Assembly (NCBI GenBank): GCA_903928955.1 | Contig: CAIYTD010000327.1 | Coordinates: 1 to 16,176, forward strand | Origin: Oligoflexia bacterium | Lineage (GTDB): Bacteria; Bdellovibrionota; UBA1018 | DNA length: 16,176 nt | Direction: 5' to 3' | In this document: piece by piece, positions 1-7,864 of the stretch | Numbering within the stretch: position 1 is the stretch's first letter | Layout of the letters: each line of letters opens with the position of its first letter | The notes under the pieces: generated by a model | The model's database searches: none | Seen by the model: only the letters and a program-made list of their open reading frames with translations | Told to the model about the DNA's origin: nothing | Translations under genes and position numbers: made by a program

Positions 1-37
1 AGAATTTCTCTCATCCGCTTCTGTTGCGATCGGAGAG
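1..37. other. Left-edge fragment, no gene identified
   Basis: These 37 bases lie beyond the stop codon of polX. They are too short to assign to a neighbouring gene, and I see no hairpin followed by a T-run that would serve as a terminator. Confidence 0.4.
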
Positions 38-1654
38 TTAATTGCGTTTGAGCCATTTCTCAACTTCTACAATGGATTTTGAATTGACCACTCGATCTTT
101 TTGAATGAGAGCCTTTCGCGTCATTGCTATTCCAAAAACAGTATCTTTTAAACCTTCTGTATCGTGCGCATCCGGATTAACGGAAGTGAATGCCTGATAC
201 TTCCTCATTTCTGGCCCCCAACGCCAATCGAGATCTAAACGTGCTGGATTGGAATTGAACTCGACTGCAACCTCGTGCTGAGCAGCTTCTGCAATGATTG
301 CGTCCATATCGACATCATATCCTTTCCTCCCCAATAAGAGTCTCCCAGTAGGATGACCTAAAAAACGGGTATAGGGATTTCTGATCGCAGCCAAAATGCG
401 TTTTGTCATCGTTTCTCGATCCATTTTAAAACGAGAATGAACAGAAGCAATGACAAAGTCAAATCTCTTCAAAACACTGTCCTCATAATCTAATGCGCCG
501 TCAGCCAAAATATCCGACTCGATTCCCCAGAAAATACGAATCCCAGGATGCTTCTCTTGAAGAGTCCGAATCTCTTTTTCTTGCTCTAGCAAAGCATCGA
601 GCTTCAACCCAGATGCATAATGAGCAGACTGACTATGATCTGAGATTCCAATATACTGAAAGCCTTGGTTTTGAGCCTCCACTACCATTTCTTTCAAGGA
701 AGCTCTCCCATCGGACCAGGTTGTATGATTATGAAAAATCCCCTTCAATCCATCCCAGGGCAGGAGATGGGACAAATATCCCGATCGAGCCAGCCCGACT
801 TCTTCGCCTGTTTCTCGGGTTTCTGGAGGTATCCAGGGCAAACCTAACTGATCATAAAAATTCTCCTCCGTTGTGGAAGGAAAAAAATCAGGAGATCCGA
901 GAGCACTCCAGTGCTCAGAAGTTCCAGTTGTTTTAGCCCAATGATAAACCCATTCCTGAGAACGAGCAAAATGCAGGCGAATCGGCATCACCGCATTCTG
1001 AGCTCGAAAGGCATCCAAAAAACTCAGCGCAGTCGATTGATCCTCGCTTTTTTCTACTTCGACGAGAAACTCTAACTCTTCCATTATTTCTCGCTTTCTC
1101 CGAAGAGCACCCGTCTCGTGGCACCTCTTATTCGGAAAAATTTGATCCAAGGCTTTTAAAAATTCTTCTGAAATTTTCAAGCTCTCAGAAAGTTTCTGAC
1201 TCCCTTGGTGAGCATTTTGAAACAAAATATCTTCTAGGATTTTTTCTTGAATCTTGGGCCCAAACCCTTTCAACTTGAGAAGACGATTTTCTTTGCAGGC
1301 ATATTCGAGTTCTCCCACCGTATGAATCCCGAGCTGCTCGATCAAAATAAGTGCTTTTTTATATCCTAAACCAGAAATCTGAGTCAATTCTGAGACACCG
1401 GTAGGAATGGATTGCTGCAATTCATCGAGTACCGCAGTCGAACCCTCTAAAAGAAACTCTCTCAAAATCTCCTGAATCCCCTTTCCAACACCAGGCAACT
1501 CACCCAAAGTCCCCTGCCGCGCTCTTTCCAACAAATCCTCTCGGCCAGCGAGAGTGCGTGCAGCTTTTTCAAAAGCTCGAATTTTAAAAGGATTTTCACC
1601 CTTGAGCTCCAACAATCGCTGTATCTCCTGAAGTAAATGAATCACATTGCTCAT
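38..1654 (-). CDS. polX: PolX-family protein: HhH and PHP nuclease with degenerate polymerase palm
   Basis: Bacterial PolX proteins couple a DNA polymerase beta-like core to a C-terminal PHP metal-dependent 3'-5' exonuclease and act in base excision repair. This 538-residue protein has the family order: N-terminal 8-kDa and helix-hairpin-helix regions (GVGKGI at 55-60, GLGYKKA at 95-101, GFGPKI at 130-135), a palm remnant (about 175-245), then PHP (about 303-538). The PHP metal ligands all seem present: H308, H310, D315, H340, E379, H406, H434, D495 and H497. The palm is damaged. The usual GDID aspartates align with E193 and E195 (TGALRR at 181-186 anchors the alignment), and the VDLR aspartate aligns with P224. 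The thumb is shortened, although the LGLPWIPPETRE segment (270-281) survives. I therefore infer a nuclease or DNA-binding protein rather than a polymerase. The start at 1654 follows an AAGGA; a longer frame to 1771 would overlap gap. It is divergent from gap. Confidence 0.88.
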   Translation of the reverse strand: MSNVIHLLQEIQRLLELKGENPFKIRAFEKAARTLAGREDLLERARQGTLGELPGVGKGIQEILREFLLEGSTAVLDELQQSIPTGVSELTQISGLGYKKALILIEQLGIHTVGELEYACKENRLLKLKGFGPKIQEKILEDILFQNAHQGSQKLSESLKISEEFLKALDQIFPNKRCHETGALRRKREIMEELEFLVEVEKSEDQSTALSFLDAFRAQNAVMPIRLHFARSQEWVYHWAKTTGTSEHWSALGSPDFFPSTTEENFYDQLGLPWIPPETRETGEEVGLARSGYLSHLLPWDGLKGIFHNHTTWSDGRASLKEMVVEAQNQGFQYIGISDHSQSAHYASGLKLDALLEQEKEIRTLQEKHPGIRIFWGIESDILADGALDYEDSVLKRFDFVIASVHSRFKMDRETMTKRILAAIRNPYTRFLGHPTGRLLLGRKGYDVDMDAIIAEAAQHEVAVEFNSNPARLDLDWRWGPEMRKYQAFTSVNPDAHDTEGLKDTVFGIAMTRKALIQKDRVVNSKSIVEVEKWLKRN

Positions 1655-1692
1655 GCATCCTTTCTCCCACACACGTGAAACAGACTCAACGG

Positions 1693-1721
1693 TTGAAAGC
1701 CGGTCCGTGCAGGAGTATAGA
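1693..1721 (+). promoter_or_regulatory. Candidate sigma70-type promoter of gap-pgk-tpiA
   Basis: TTGAAA (1693-1698) is separated by 17 nt from TATAGA (1716-1721). The predicted transcription start, about 7 nt further on, falls at the gap ATG (1728), which would give a leaderless or nearly leaderless mRNA. The only Shine-Dalgarno-like sequence, AGGAG (1711-1715), sits in the spacer next to the -10 box, 12 nt from the ATG. It could be used only by transcripts starting further upstream. Confidence 0.4.
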
Positions 1722-1727
1722 AGAACC

Positions 1728-2741
1728 ATGTCGCAGCCTATAAAAATTGGAATCAATGGATTTGGACGCATTGGCCGTAAAATTGCTCGCTTAGCTTTTG
1801 AAAGGGAGGACGTTGAAATTGTTGGAATTAACGACCTATCTCATCCAGAACAAATGGTCCATCTACTGAAATATGACTCAGTCCATGGCGCCCTCAAAAA
1901 AGAAGTGACCTTAGAAGGTAATACTCTGGTGGTGGGGAAGAAAAAAATTCGACTCTCAGCAGAAAAAGATCCCAGCCGGCTTTCTTGGGGCGATATTCAA
2001 GCCACTTTTATCCATGAATGCACAGGTGCTTTTACCGATCGTGAAAAAGCAGCCCTTCATCTTCAAGGAGGGGCTCAAAAAGTCATTATTTCAGCACCCT
2101 CTAAAAATCCCGATGTCACTCTCTGCCTGGGAGTCAATGAGGAATGGTACGATGCAAAAAAGCATGCCGTTGTTTCAAACGCATCATGCACTACCAATTG
2201 CTTAGCTCCTTTGGTAAAAGTCCTGGATCAAAATTTCGGAGTCCAGCGGGGAACCATGCTCACCATTCACAGCTACACAAACGATCAACAACTCTTGGAT
2301 CTCACACACAAAGACCCGAGACGTGCTCGAGCGGCAGCTCTTTCTCAAATCCCCACCTCTACAGGAGCTGCAAAGGCAGTCGCTCTTGTGATCCCTCATC
2401 TGAAAGGAAAGCTCGACGGCTTATCTGTTCGAGTGCCCACACCTAATGTGTCCATGGTCGATTTTACTGGAGAACTAAAAAAATCAACGACTCGGGACGA
2501 AATTAATTCTGCATTCAAAAAAGCAGCTGAAGGAGAATTAAAAGGGATACTCGGATATTCCACTGAGCCACTCGTTTCCATCGATTTCAATGGGTCCGAA
2601 AAAAGTTCCATTATTGACGCTGACCTGACTCACCTCATTGAAGGAAATTTTGTAAAAGTCATTGCTTGGTATGATAATGAATCCGGTTTTTCCGCTCGGA
2701 TGCTGGATCTCACCCATTATATGGCCCGAAGAGGTCTTTAA
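1728..2741 (+). CDS. gap: Glyceraldehyde-3-phosphate dehydrogenase, type I
   Basis: This cytosolic enzyme oxidises glyceraldehyde 3-phosphate to 1,3-bisphosphoglycerate with NAD and phosphate, and is a core step of glycolysis. The 337 residues are full length for the family. The Rossmann motif GINGFGRIGR is at 8-17. An acidic residue in the INDL segment (D36) favours NAD over NADP. The active site is SNASCTTN with nucleophile C154, and H181 in TIHSYTNDQ is the base. The phosphate-binding loop STGAAKAV is at 211-218 and the C-terminal WYDNESGFS is at 314-322. The start at 1728 was chosen because the family begins just before the Rossmann motif; the open frame extends upstream to 1647 but would overlap polX. 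It is the first gene of gap-pgk-tpiA; pgk begins 3 nt after its stop. Identification is secure. Confidence 0.98.
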   Translation: MSQPIKIGINGFGRIGRKIARLAFEREDVEIVGINDLSHPEQMVHLLKYDSVHGALKKEVTLEGNTLVVGKKKIRLSAEKDPSRLSWGDIQATFIHECTGAFTDREKAALHLQGGAQKVIISAPSKNPDVTLCLGVNEEWYDAKKHAVVSNASCTTNCLAPLVKVLDQNFGVQRGTMLTIHSYTNDQQLLDLTHKDPRRARAAALSQIPTSTGAAKAVALVIPHLKGKLDGLSVRVPTPNVSMVDFTGELKKSTTRDEINSAFKKAAEGELKGILGYSTEPLVSIDFNGSEKSSIIDADLTHLIEGNFVKVIAWYDNESGFSARMLDLTHYMARRGL

Positions 2742-2744
2742 AGA

Positions 2745-3962
2745 ATGAGCCAAACCACTTCTCAATCGAATTTAAAAACCATTCACGATCTTAAATTAAC
2801 AGGAAAATCCCTCTTTTTGAGACTCGACTTCAATGTTCCTCTCAGCCCTCCTGATGCATCGGGAGAGCGTGCAATAGAAGACGACAGCCGCATCCAAGAA
2901 GCTCTCCCTACGCTGCGTTATGCCATTGAAAAGGGCGCGCGTCTGGTCCTGGCCTCACACTTAGGACGTCCAGGCGGAAAAAAAAGACCTGAGCTTTCGT
3001 TAGAACCCGTGGCACATCGACTCGCTGCTTTACTGGACCAAGAAGTGACCTTAGCAGACGATTGTACGGGAGATGGGATTGAACTGATGGTTCAGGGACT
3101 GAAGAATGGTCAAATTCTCCTTCTCGAAAACTTAAGATTCCATCCGGAAGAAGAGGCGAATGACCCAGACTTTTCCAAGCGTCTCGCTCGACTAGGACAA
3201 GTCTACATTACAGATGCATTTGGAACTGCTCATAGAAAGCATGCATCCACGTATGGAGTCCCTTCGCTCATTCTCGAACGCGGAATGGGATTTCTCATCG
3301 AAAAAGAGCTCCGCTTTTTTGATACTCTCCTCCATCAACCGAAAAGGCCTTTTTATGCTGTTTTAGGAGGCTCAAAAGTCTCCGACAAAATAAAAGCCAT
3401 TGAATCCCTAGTCAGAAGAGTAGATGGAATCCTTGTTGGCGGATCGATGGCACATGCGTTTTGGGCAGCACAAGGGGACTCTCTGCCTGCTGGAACCAAG
3501 CTTCCTAAACAAGAAGATATCGATGCAGCGCGCTCCATTATGCGAGATGCAAAACGACGAGAAATAAAGGTGCTCACACCATTGGACACAAACAATGGTT
3601 TCGACATTGGTCCTAAGACGGTCCAAAAATTTATCGATGTATTGTCTGAAGCTCAAACTATTTTCTGGAATGGCCCGTTAGGATGGTTTGAAAAGCCAGA
3701 ATATTGCTCAGGCACTTTTGAAATAGCAAAGGCACTTGCTGAAATGAAAGCAATTAAAATTGCAGGAGGTGGAGAGACTGTTTCAGCAATTAAAAAAGCA
3801 GGAACGGGAGTAGCTGAAAGATTTGATCATTTATCCACGGGCGGAGGAGCTGTTCTAGAATATTTAGAGGGCAATGGCCTTCCTGGAATCGATATTCTGA
3901 GACTCAACCAGAGGCAACTGATCCAAATCCAGTCCGCATTTGAAGAGTCTTTTGAAGAATGA
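2745..3962 (+). CDS. pgk: Phosphoglycerate kinase
   Basis: It transfers the acyl phosphate of 1,3-bisphosphoglycerate to ADP, making ATP and 3-phosphoglycerate, directly after Gap in glycolysis. At 405 residues it has normal length. Seen motifs are RLDFNVP (26-32), SHLGRP (71-76) and ENLRFH (128-133) of the substrate-binding N-domain, then GGSKVSDK (208-215), the nucleotide-site WNGPLG (308-313), GGGET (341-345) and STGGGA (364-369) of the C-domain. Two small departures from the common forms are GGGET in place of the usual GGGDS/T and WNGPLG in place of WNGPMG; both look tolerable. The gene starts 3 nt after gap, and its stop overlaps the tpiA start in an ATGA, so the three genes are probably cotranscribed and translationally coupled. 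Confidence 0.98.
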   Translation: MSQTTSQSNLKTIHDLKLTGKSLFLRLDFNVPLSPPDASGERAIEDDSRIQEALPTLRYAIEKGARLVLASHLGRPGGKKRPELSLEPVAHRLAALLDQEVTLADDCTGDGIELMVQGLKNGQILLLENLRFHPEEEANDPDFSKRLARLGQVYITDAFGTAHRKHASTYGVPSLILERGMGFLIEKELRFFDTLLHQPKRPFYAVLGGSKVSDKIKAIESLVRRVDGILVGGSMAHAFWAAQGDSLPAGTKLPKQEDIDAARSIMRDAKRREIKVLTPLDTNNGFDIGPKTVQKFIDVLSEAQTIFWNGPLGWFEKPEYCSGTFEIAKALAEMKAIKIAGGGETVSAIKKAGTGVAERFDHLSTGGGAVLEYLEGNGLPGIDILRLNQRQLIQIQSAFEESFEE

Positions 3963-4777
3963 ATCCTCCCACTCGTTCACGCAGCATCCTGATCGCTGGA
4001 AACTGGAAAATGAACTCCAGTCTCCAGGAAACAGAAAAATTTTTTTCTGAGTTTAAAAATTACACGGACCGAGTTTTTAATGATCAGGAAATTTCTCATC
4101 TCAAAAGCCAGGCTCTCCAGGCATGCATCTTTCCTTCTTTTACAAGCTTACTGAAAGCTCCCCTTCCGCTTTCCTTTCCTGTCCATATAGGTGCTCAAAA
4201 TGCCCATTGGGAAAAAAAAGGATCCTTTACAGGGGAAATCTCCGGTCCCATGCTCAAAGAAGTAGGTATCCAATGGGTTCTGGTTGGGCACTCTGAACGG
4301 CGTCAATTTTTTGGAGAAACAAATCTGACTGTTCAAAAAAGAACGGAGAGCCTACTCAAACAAGGATTTCATGTCATCCTTTGTATTGGGGAAAGCCGTG
4401 AAGAGCGTGAAAGCGGAAAAACAAAAGAGATCCTGAGCCAACAAATCCAAAGTATTCCTGATATTTCAGCGATTTCTGATCCCCATTTGATTCTAGCGTA
4501 TGAGCCCGTTTGGGCAATTGGAACCGGCGTCGCTGCATCGCAGGAGCAGATAATAGAAACGCATCAGAATATTCGGTGTCTTTTGTCCGAGAAAATCGGA
4601 GCAAATCTCGCAGAAACAACACCCCTACTCTACGGTGGGAGTGTTACTCCGGATAATATTACTTCGCTGCTCCAATGCCCGCATGTTGATGGAGCATTAG
4701 TGGGGGGAGCCAGTCTTCAACCGGAATCCTTCGCTTCGCTCCTGAGAGCAGGTTCAAAATCGCTATTATTTTCCTAA
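3959..4777 (+). CDS. tpiA: Triosephosphate isomerase
   Basis: It interconverts dihydroxyacetone phosphate and glyceraldehyde 3-phosphate in the cytosol, feeding Gap. The 272 residues are slightly longer than the usual 250 or so, mainly through a short N-terminal extension and a longer stretch around 36-50. Catalytic residues are visible: N15 and K17 in GNWKMN, the electrophile H111 in VGHSERR, and the base E182 in AYEPVWAIGTG, which also carries the flexible loop 6. The phosphate-binding YGGSV is at 225-229 and the GALVGGASL segment at 245-253. Its ATG overlaps the pgk stop by 4 nt. Its last 12 nt overlap the end of the convergent secG, with no room for a conventional terminator between them. 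Confidence 0.98.
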   Translation: MNPPTRSRSILIAGNWKMNSSLQETEKFFSEFKNYTDRVFNDQEISHLKSQALQACIFPSFTSLLKAPLPLSFPVHIGAQNAHWEKKGSFTGEISGPMLKEVGIQWVLVGHSERRQFFGETNLTVQKRTESLLKQGFHVILCIGESREERESGKTKEILSQQIQSIPDISAISDPHLILAYEPVWAIGTGVAASQEQIIETHQNIRCLLSEKIGANLAETTPLLYGGSVTPDNITSLLQCPHVDGALVGGASLQPESFASLLRAGSKSLLFS

Positions 4778-5080
4778 ACTCGAACGGGGCGAAGGCGAGG
4801 CCGAAGGGGCACTGACGGGAGCTGTCAGAGTCGATTCAAACAAGCTTTTTCTGCTCTGCCCCCCCATTAATGTAAGAGTCAGCGAAGTGACCATAAAGAG
4901 AGCTGCGGCACTCGAAGTAAATCGAGTAAAAAAATTTGCTCCTCCTGAGCTACCGAATACTGTCTGACTAGATCCGCTCAAAGAAGTGCTAATTTCAGCA
5001 CCTTTTCCAGATTGCACCAGAACAACGAGAACAAGAAGAACACATGTCATGACATGAATGACAGTTACAAATGTATGCAC
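4766..5080 (-). CDS. secG: Preprotein translocase subunit SecG
   Basis: SecG is the small accessory subunit of the SecYEG inner-membrane protein-export channel. This 104-residue protein shows the family pattern: a first membrane helix (about 3-22), the QSGKGAEIS segment (23-31), a Gly/Ser-rich cytoplasmic loop with the FGSSGGANFFTR signature (42-53), and a second helix (about 54-73). A Pro/Ser/Ala-rich tail follows. The start codon is GTG, supported by AAAGGAG 7 nt upstream on the minus strand. The gene begins 12 nt after the fusA stop, so the two likely share a transcript. In many bacteria secG follows tpiA in the same direction; here it lies next to tpiA but points the other way, overlapping its end by 12 nt. 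Confidence 0.93.
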   Translation of the reverse strand: MHTFVTVIHVMTCVLLVLVVLVQSGKGAEISTSLSGSSQTVFGSSGGANFFTRFTSSAAALFMVTSLTLTLMGGQSRKSLFESTLTAPVSAPSASPSPRSSLGK

Positions 5081-5092
5081 CCACTCACTCCT

Positions 5093-7195
5093 TTATTTAC
5101 TATCTTTTACTTTCTTCTCTTGGAATTTCTTCACCATTTCTTCCTGAACATTTCTAGGAACTGGAGAATACTTCAAAAATTCCATTGTAAACTCACCCTT
5201 GCCTTGTGTAGCAGAGCGTAAATCTGTTGAATAACCAAACATTTCATTCAATGGAACTTCTGCTTCAATGATGGCATAGCCTTCATTCGTCCCACTGTTC
5301 ACAATAATGCCACGGCGCTGATTAATTTGGCCCATAACAGGACCTTGAAATTCCTCAGGAACCTGTGTTTCGAGTTTCATAATCGGCTCAAGAACAACAG
5401 CCCCGGCTCTCTCGTAAGCTTCACGAAACCCCATCAGAGAAGCTGTCTTAAACGCTTGTTCTGACGAATCGACATCATGGCTGTCCCCATCGGTAATCAC
5501 AGCTCGAACACCTACAATCGGGAACCCAATGAGACGACCTTCTTTTACGGCTTCTGTAAAGCCTTTATCACAAGCAGGTATAAATTCACGAGGAATGGAA
5601 CCCCCTGTAATTTCATCTACAAATTCATAATTTAAAGCGGAATCACTGGGAAGCGGCTCAATGTATCCCACCACCTTACCAAATTGACCCGAACCACCGG
5701 TTTGCTTCTTATGAGTGTAATTAAAATCGCCTCTTTTTGTAATCGTTTCTCGAAACGCAACTTGAGGTTTCCCTACAATGACTTCACAAGCATATTCTCG
5801 CTTAATGCGTTCACAATAAATTTCAAGATGGAGCTCGCCCATTCCGCTGATAATCGTTTCTCCCGATTCCTCATCCCGATGTACACGAAATGTGGGATCT
5901 TCTTTTGTAAATTTATTGAGCGCTTTAGAAAAATGATTCAAACCTGCTTTATCTTTAGGGGCAATAGCCAGTGAAATAACGGCATTGGGAATGAACATCG
6001 AGGTCATTGTATACTTGATTGTTCCATCGGTGAAAGTATCCCCGGATGCACAATCTACCCCGAACATCGCTACAATATCGCCCGCATGAGCATCTTCTAC
6101 ATCGTTCATTTCGTCTGCATGCATTTGAACCAGGCGAGGAACTTTTACTTTTTTATCATTGGATGAGTTGAATATCACTCCACCTTTATCTATTTTCCCC
6201 TGATAAATACGCATATAAGTCAATTGACCGTAACGTCCATCATCTAATTTAAATGCCAATCCTACAAAAGGAAGACTCGCATCGGATTTTAATACTAACT
6301 TAGCCTCATTATTGTGCTGATCGAGAGCAATATTTTCCTTTTCAGCTGGACTCGGCAAGTAGTAAGTAACTGCATCTAAAAGAAGCTGAACACCCTTATT
6401 CTTATAGGCCGATCCAGTCATGACAGGTGTAAAATTCAAACTTAAAGTCGCTTTACGAATGGCAAGACGCAGTTCATCCAAGGTGACTTCTTGACCTTCC
6501 AGATACTTATTTCCAACCACTTCGTCAAAGTCGCCTACAGCTGCGATCAAGTCCTCGCGATATTTCTTGCACTCATCTAAAATATTGGTTGGAATCGCTT
6601 CTTCACGAATATGTTCCCCATTATCTCCATCAAAATAGAAAGCCTTCATCGCAACTAAATCTACAATCCCTTTAAATTGGTCTTCAGCGCCAATGGGATA
6701 AGTGATTAAATGCGCATTATGATTGAGCTTTTCACGCAACATCTTCACGCCACGAAAGGGATTAGCACCTGCACGATCCATTTTATTAATAAAACAAATG
6801 CGCGGAACTTTATAACGCTTCATCTGCCTATCTACTGTGATTGATTGCGATTGAACACCCGCTACCGAGCAAAGAACGAGGACAGCGCCGTCCAGAACGC
6901 GCAAAGAACGCTCTACTTCAATCGTGAAATCAACGTGACCAGGCGTATCAATGAGATTAACGTTATAACCTTTCCACACACAATAGGTGGCTGCTGATTG
7001 GATCGTAATGCCTTTTTCTCGCTCCAAATCCATAAAATCCATGGTGGCGCCAACGCCGGACTTCCCCTTCACTTCTTCAATTTTGTGAATCTTTTTTGTA
7101 TAAAATAGAACACGTTCAGAAAGTGTGGTTTTTCCAGAATCAATGTGGGCAGAAATGCCAATATTACGAACTTTATCCGTTGAAATCCGAACCAT
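5093..7195 (-). CDS. fusA: Elongation factor G, spd/mitochondrial EF-G1 type
   Basis: This GTPase drives translocation of tRNA and mRNA on the ribosome. The 700 residues span all EF-G domains. GTPase motifs seen are G1 AHIDSGKT (16-23), the switch I segment ending [11 protein letters not shown] (58-68), G3 DTPGH (83-87, with catalytic H87) and G4 NKMD (137-140). Domain IV carries the [11 protein letters not shown] motif. The Ser in AHIDSGKT (Ala in E. coli FusA), the [12 protein letters not shown] segment and [13 protein letters not shown] resemble the mitochondrial EF-G1/spdEFG1 subfamily of spirochaetes, planctomycetes and delta-proteobacteria rather than the classic str-operon FusA. In that subfamily EF-G1 does translocation and a second EF-G does recycling; whether a second copy exists here cannot be seen. 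The ATG follows AAGGAG by 8 nt. The neighbour is secG, not rpsL, rpsG or tuf. Confidence 0.96.
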   Translation of the reverse strand: MVRISTDKVRNIGISAHIDSGKTTLSERVLFYTKKIHKIEEVKGKSGVGATMDFMDLEREKGITIQSAATYCVWKGYNVNLIDTPGHVDFTIEVERSLRVLDGAVLVLCSVAGVQSQSITVDRQMKRYKVPRICFINKMDRAGANPFRGVKMLREKLNHNAHLITYPIGAEDQFKGIVDLVAMKAFYFDGDNGEHIREEAIPTNILDECKKYREDLIAAVGDFDEVVGNKYLEGQEVTLDELRLAIRKATLSLNFTPVMTGSAYKNKGVQLLLDAVTYYLPSPAEKENIALDQHNNEAKLVLKSDASLPFVGLAFKLDDGRYGQLTYMRIYQGKIDKGGVIFNSSNDKKVKVPRLVQMHADEMNDVEDAHAGDIVAMFGVDCASGDTFTDGTIKYTMTSMFIPNAVISLAIAPKDKAGLNHFSKALNKFTKEDPTFRVHRDEESGETIISGMGELHLEIYCERIKREYACEVIVGKPQVAFRETITKRGDFNYTHKKQTGGSGQFGKVVGYIEPLPSDSALNYEFVDEITGGSIPREFIPACDKGFTEAVKEGRLIGFPIVGVRAVITDGDSHDVDSSEQAFKTASLMGFREAYERAGAVVLEPIMKLETQVPEEFQGPVMGQINQRRGIIVNSGTNEGYAIIEAEVPLNEMFGYSTDLRSATQGKGEFTMEFLKYSPVPRNVQEEMVKKFQEKKVKDSK

Positions 7196-7230
7196 GAAAG
7201 CGTCTCCTTAAAAACAAAAACGTGTATTGC

Positions 7231-7260
7231 GTTGTACACAAAAAGGATCGTTTTAATCAA
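7231..7260 (-). promoter_or_regulatory. Possible fusA-secG promoter
   Basis: Read on the minus strand, TTGATT (7260-7255) is followed after 18 nt by TACAAC (7236-7231). Each box matches the sigma70 consensus at four of six positions. Transcription would start near 7225, leaving a leader of about 30 nt that contains the AAGGAG of fusA. A weak 5-bp inverted repeat (GTGTA/TACAC, 7222-7239) overlaps it. This is a sequence match only. Confidence 0.28.
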
Positions 7261-7339
7261 GTGATTTCTTTAAATCTAGACTTCTTTTCTTCCCAGTGGA
7301 TTTGAGAATCTATTTAGCCTATCGTGGGCAGCAATCACT

Positions 7340-7864
7340 ATGAAACGCCTTTTTTGGATTGATCTTGAGATGACAGGTTTGGATGAAAAAGTCGACCGTA
7401 TTTTAGAAGTCGCAATTGTCATTACAGACCTCAGCTTTAAACCGCTAGAAGAATACCATCGAGTATTGTTTCAACCTCCTGAAGTTTTAGCAAAAATGGG
7501 GGATTGGGTCAGAAATTTGCACACTAAAAATGGGCTGACGCCCTTAATTGCAGCAGGAATTCCAGAACCTACTGTAGAAATGGAAATAGTGGAATTGATC
7601 CACCGGCATTTTGAACCTCAAGCTAAAATTGTCCTAGCAGGCAATTCAGTCGGAAATGATAAGCGCTTTATTGATCGCTACTGGCCCCTCGTTTCCAAGC
7701 GATTGCATTACCGATTAATAGACGTGAGCTCATTCAAAGAAATTTTTAGAGATAAATACGATGTGCATTTCCAAAAGCAAAATTCTCATCGAGCCATAGA
7801 TGATATTCATGAATCTATACGAGAATTGAGCTTTTATTTATCTTACGTTAACATTCCTCAATGA
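7340..7864 (+). CDS. orn: Oligoribonuclease (DEDDh exoribonuclease)
   Basis: Orn degrades very short RNAs, in particular dinucleotides including pGpG, to mononucleotides and so finishes RNA decay and cyclic-di-GMP turnover. The 174-residue protein matches the family over its whole length. The five DEDDh residues can be placed: D8 and E10 in WIDLEMTGLD, D107 in GNSVGNDKRFI, and H150 and D155 in SHRAIDDIHESI. The HYRLIDVSS segment (123-131) is also typical. The ribosome-binding site is weak (GTGGGCAG upstream), and I find no convincing promoter in the 144-nt gap shared with fusA. Its stop overlaps the start of the dCMP deaminase gene in an ATGA, so the two are probably coupled. Confidence 0.95.
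   Translation: MKRLFWIDLEMTGLDEKVDRILEVAIVITDLSFKPLEEYHRVLFQPPEVLAKMGDWVRNLHTKNGLTPLIAAGIPEPTVEMEIVELIHRHFEPQAKIVLAGNSVGNDKRFIDRYWPLVSKRLHYRLIDVSSFKEIFRDKYDVHFQKQNSHRAIDDIHESIRELSFYLSYVNIPQ

Noticed and set aside
493..936. 147-codon open frame on the plus strand inside polX
   Set aside because: It is antisense to well-conserved polX coding sequence, has no recognisable domain, and its composition reads as a shadow frame.
1655..1771. Longer polX start at 1771 and longer gap start at 1647
   Set aside because: Both extensions lack family homology and overlap each other across the divergent region. The starts at 1654 and 1728 sit directly before the conserved domains.
4812..4828. Inverted repeat CTGAC/GTCAG near the tpiA-secG junction as a terminator
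   Set aside because: It lies within the secG coding sequence, has only a 5-bp stem, and no T-run follows on either strand.
7261..7339. Promoter for orn
   Set aside because: TTGAGA at 7302-7307 has no -10 box at proper spacing, and other candidates match poorly, so I do not report one.
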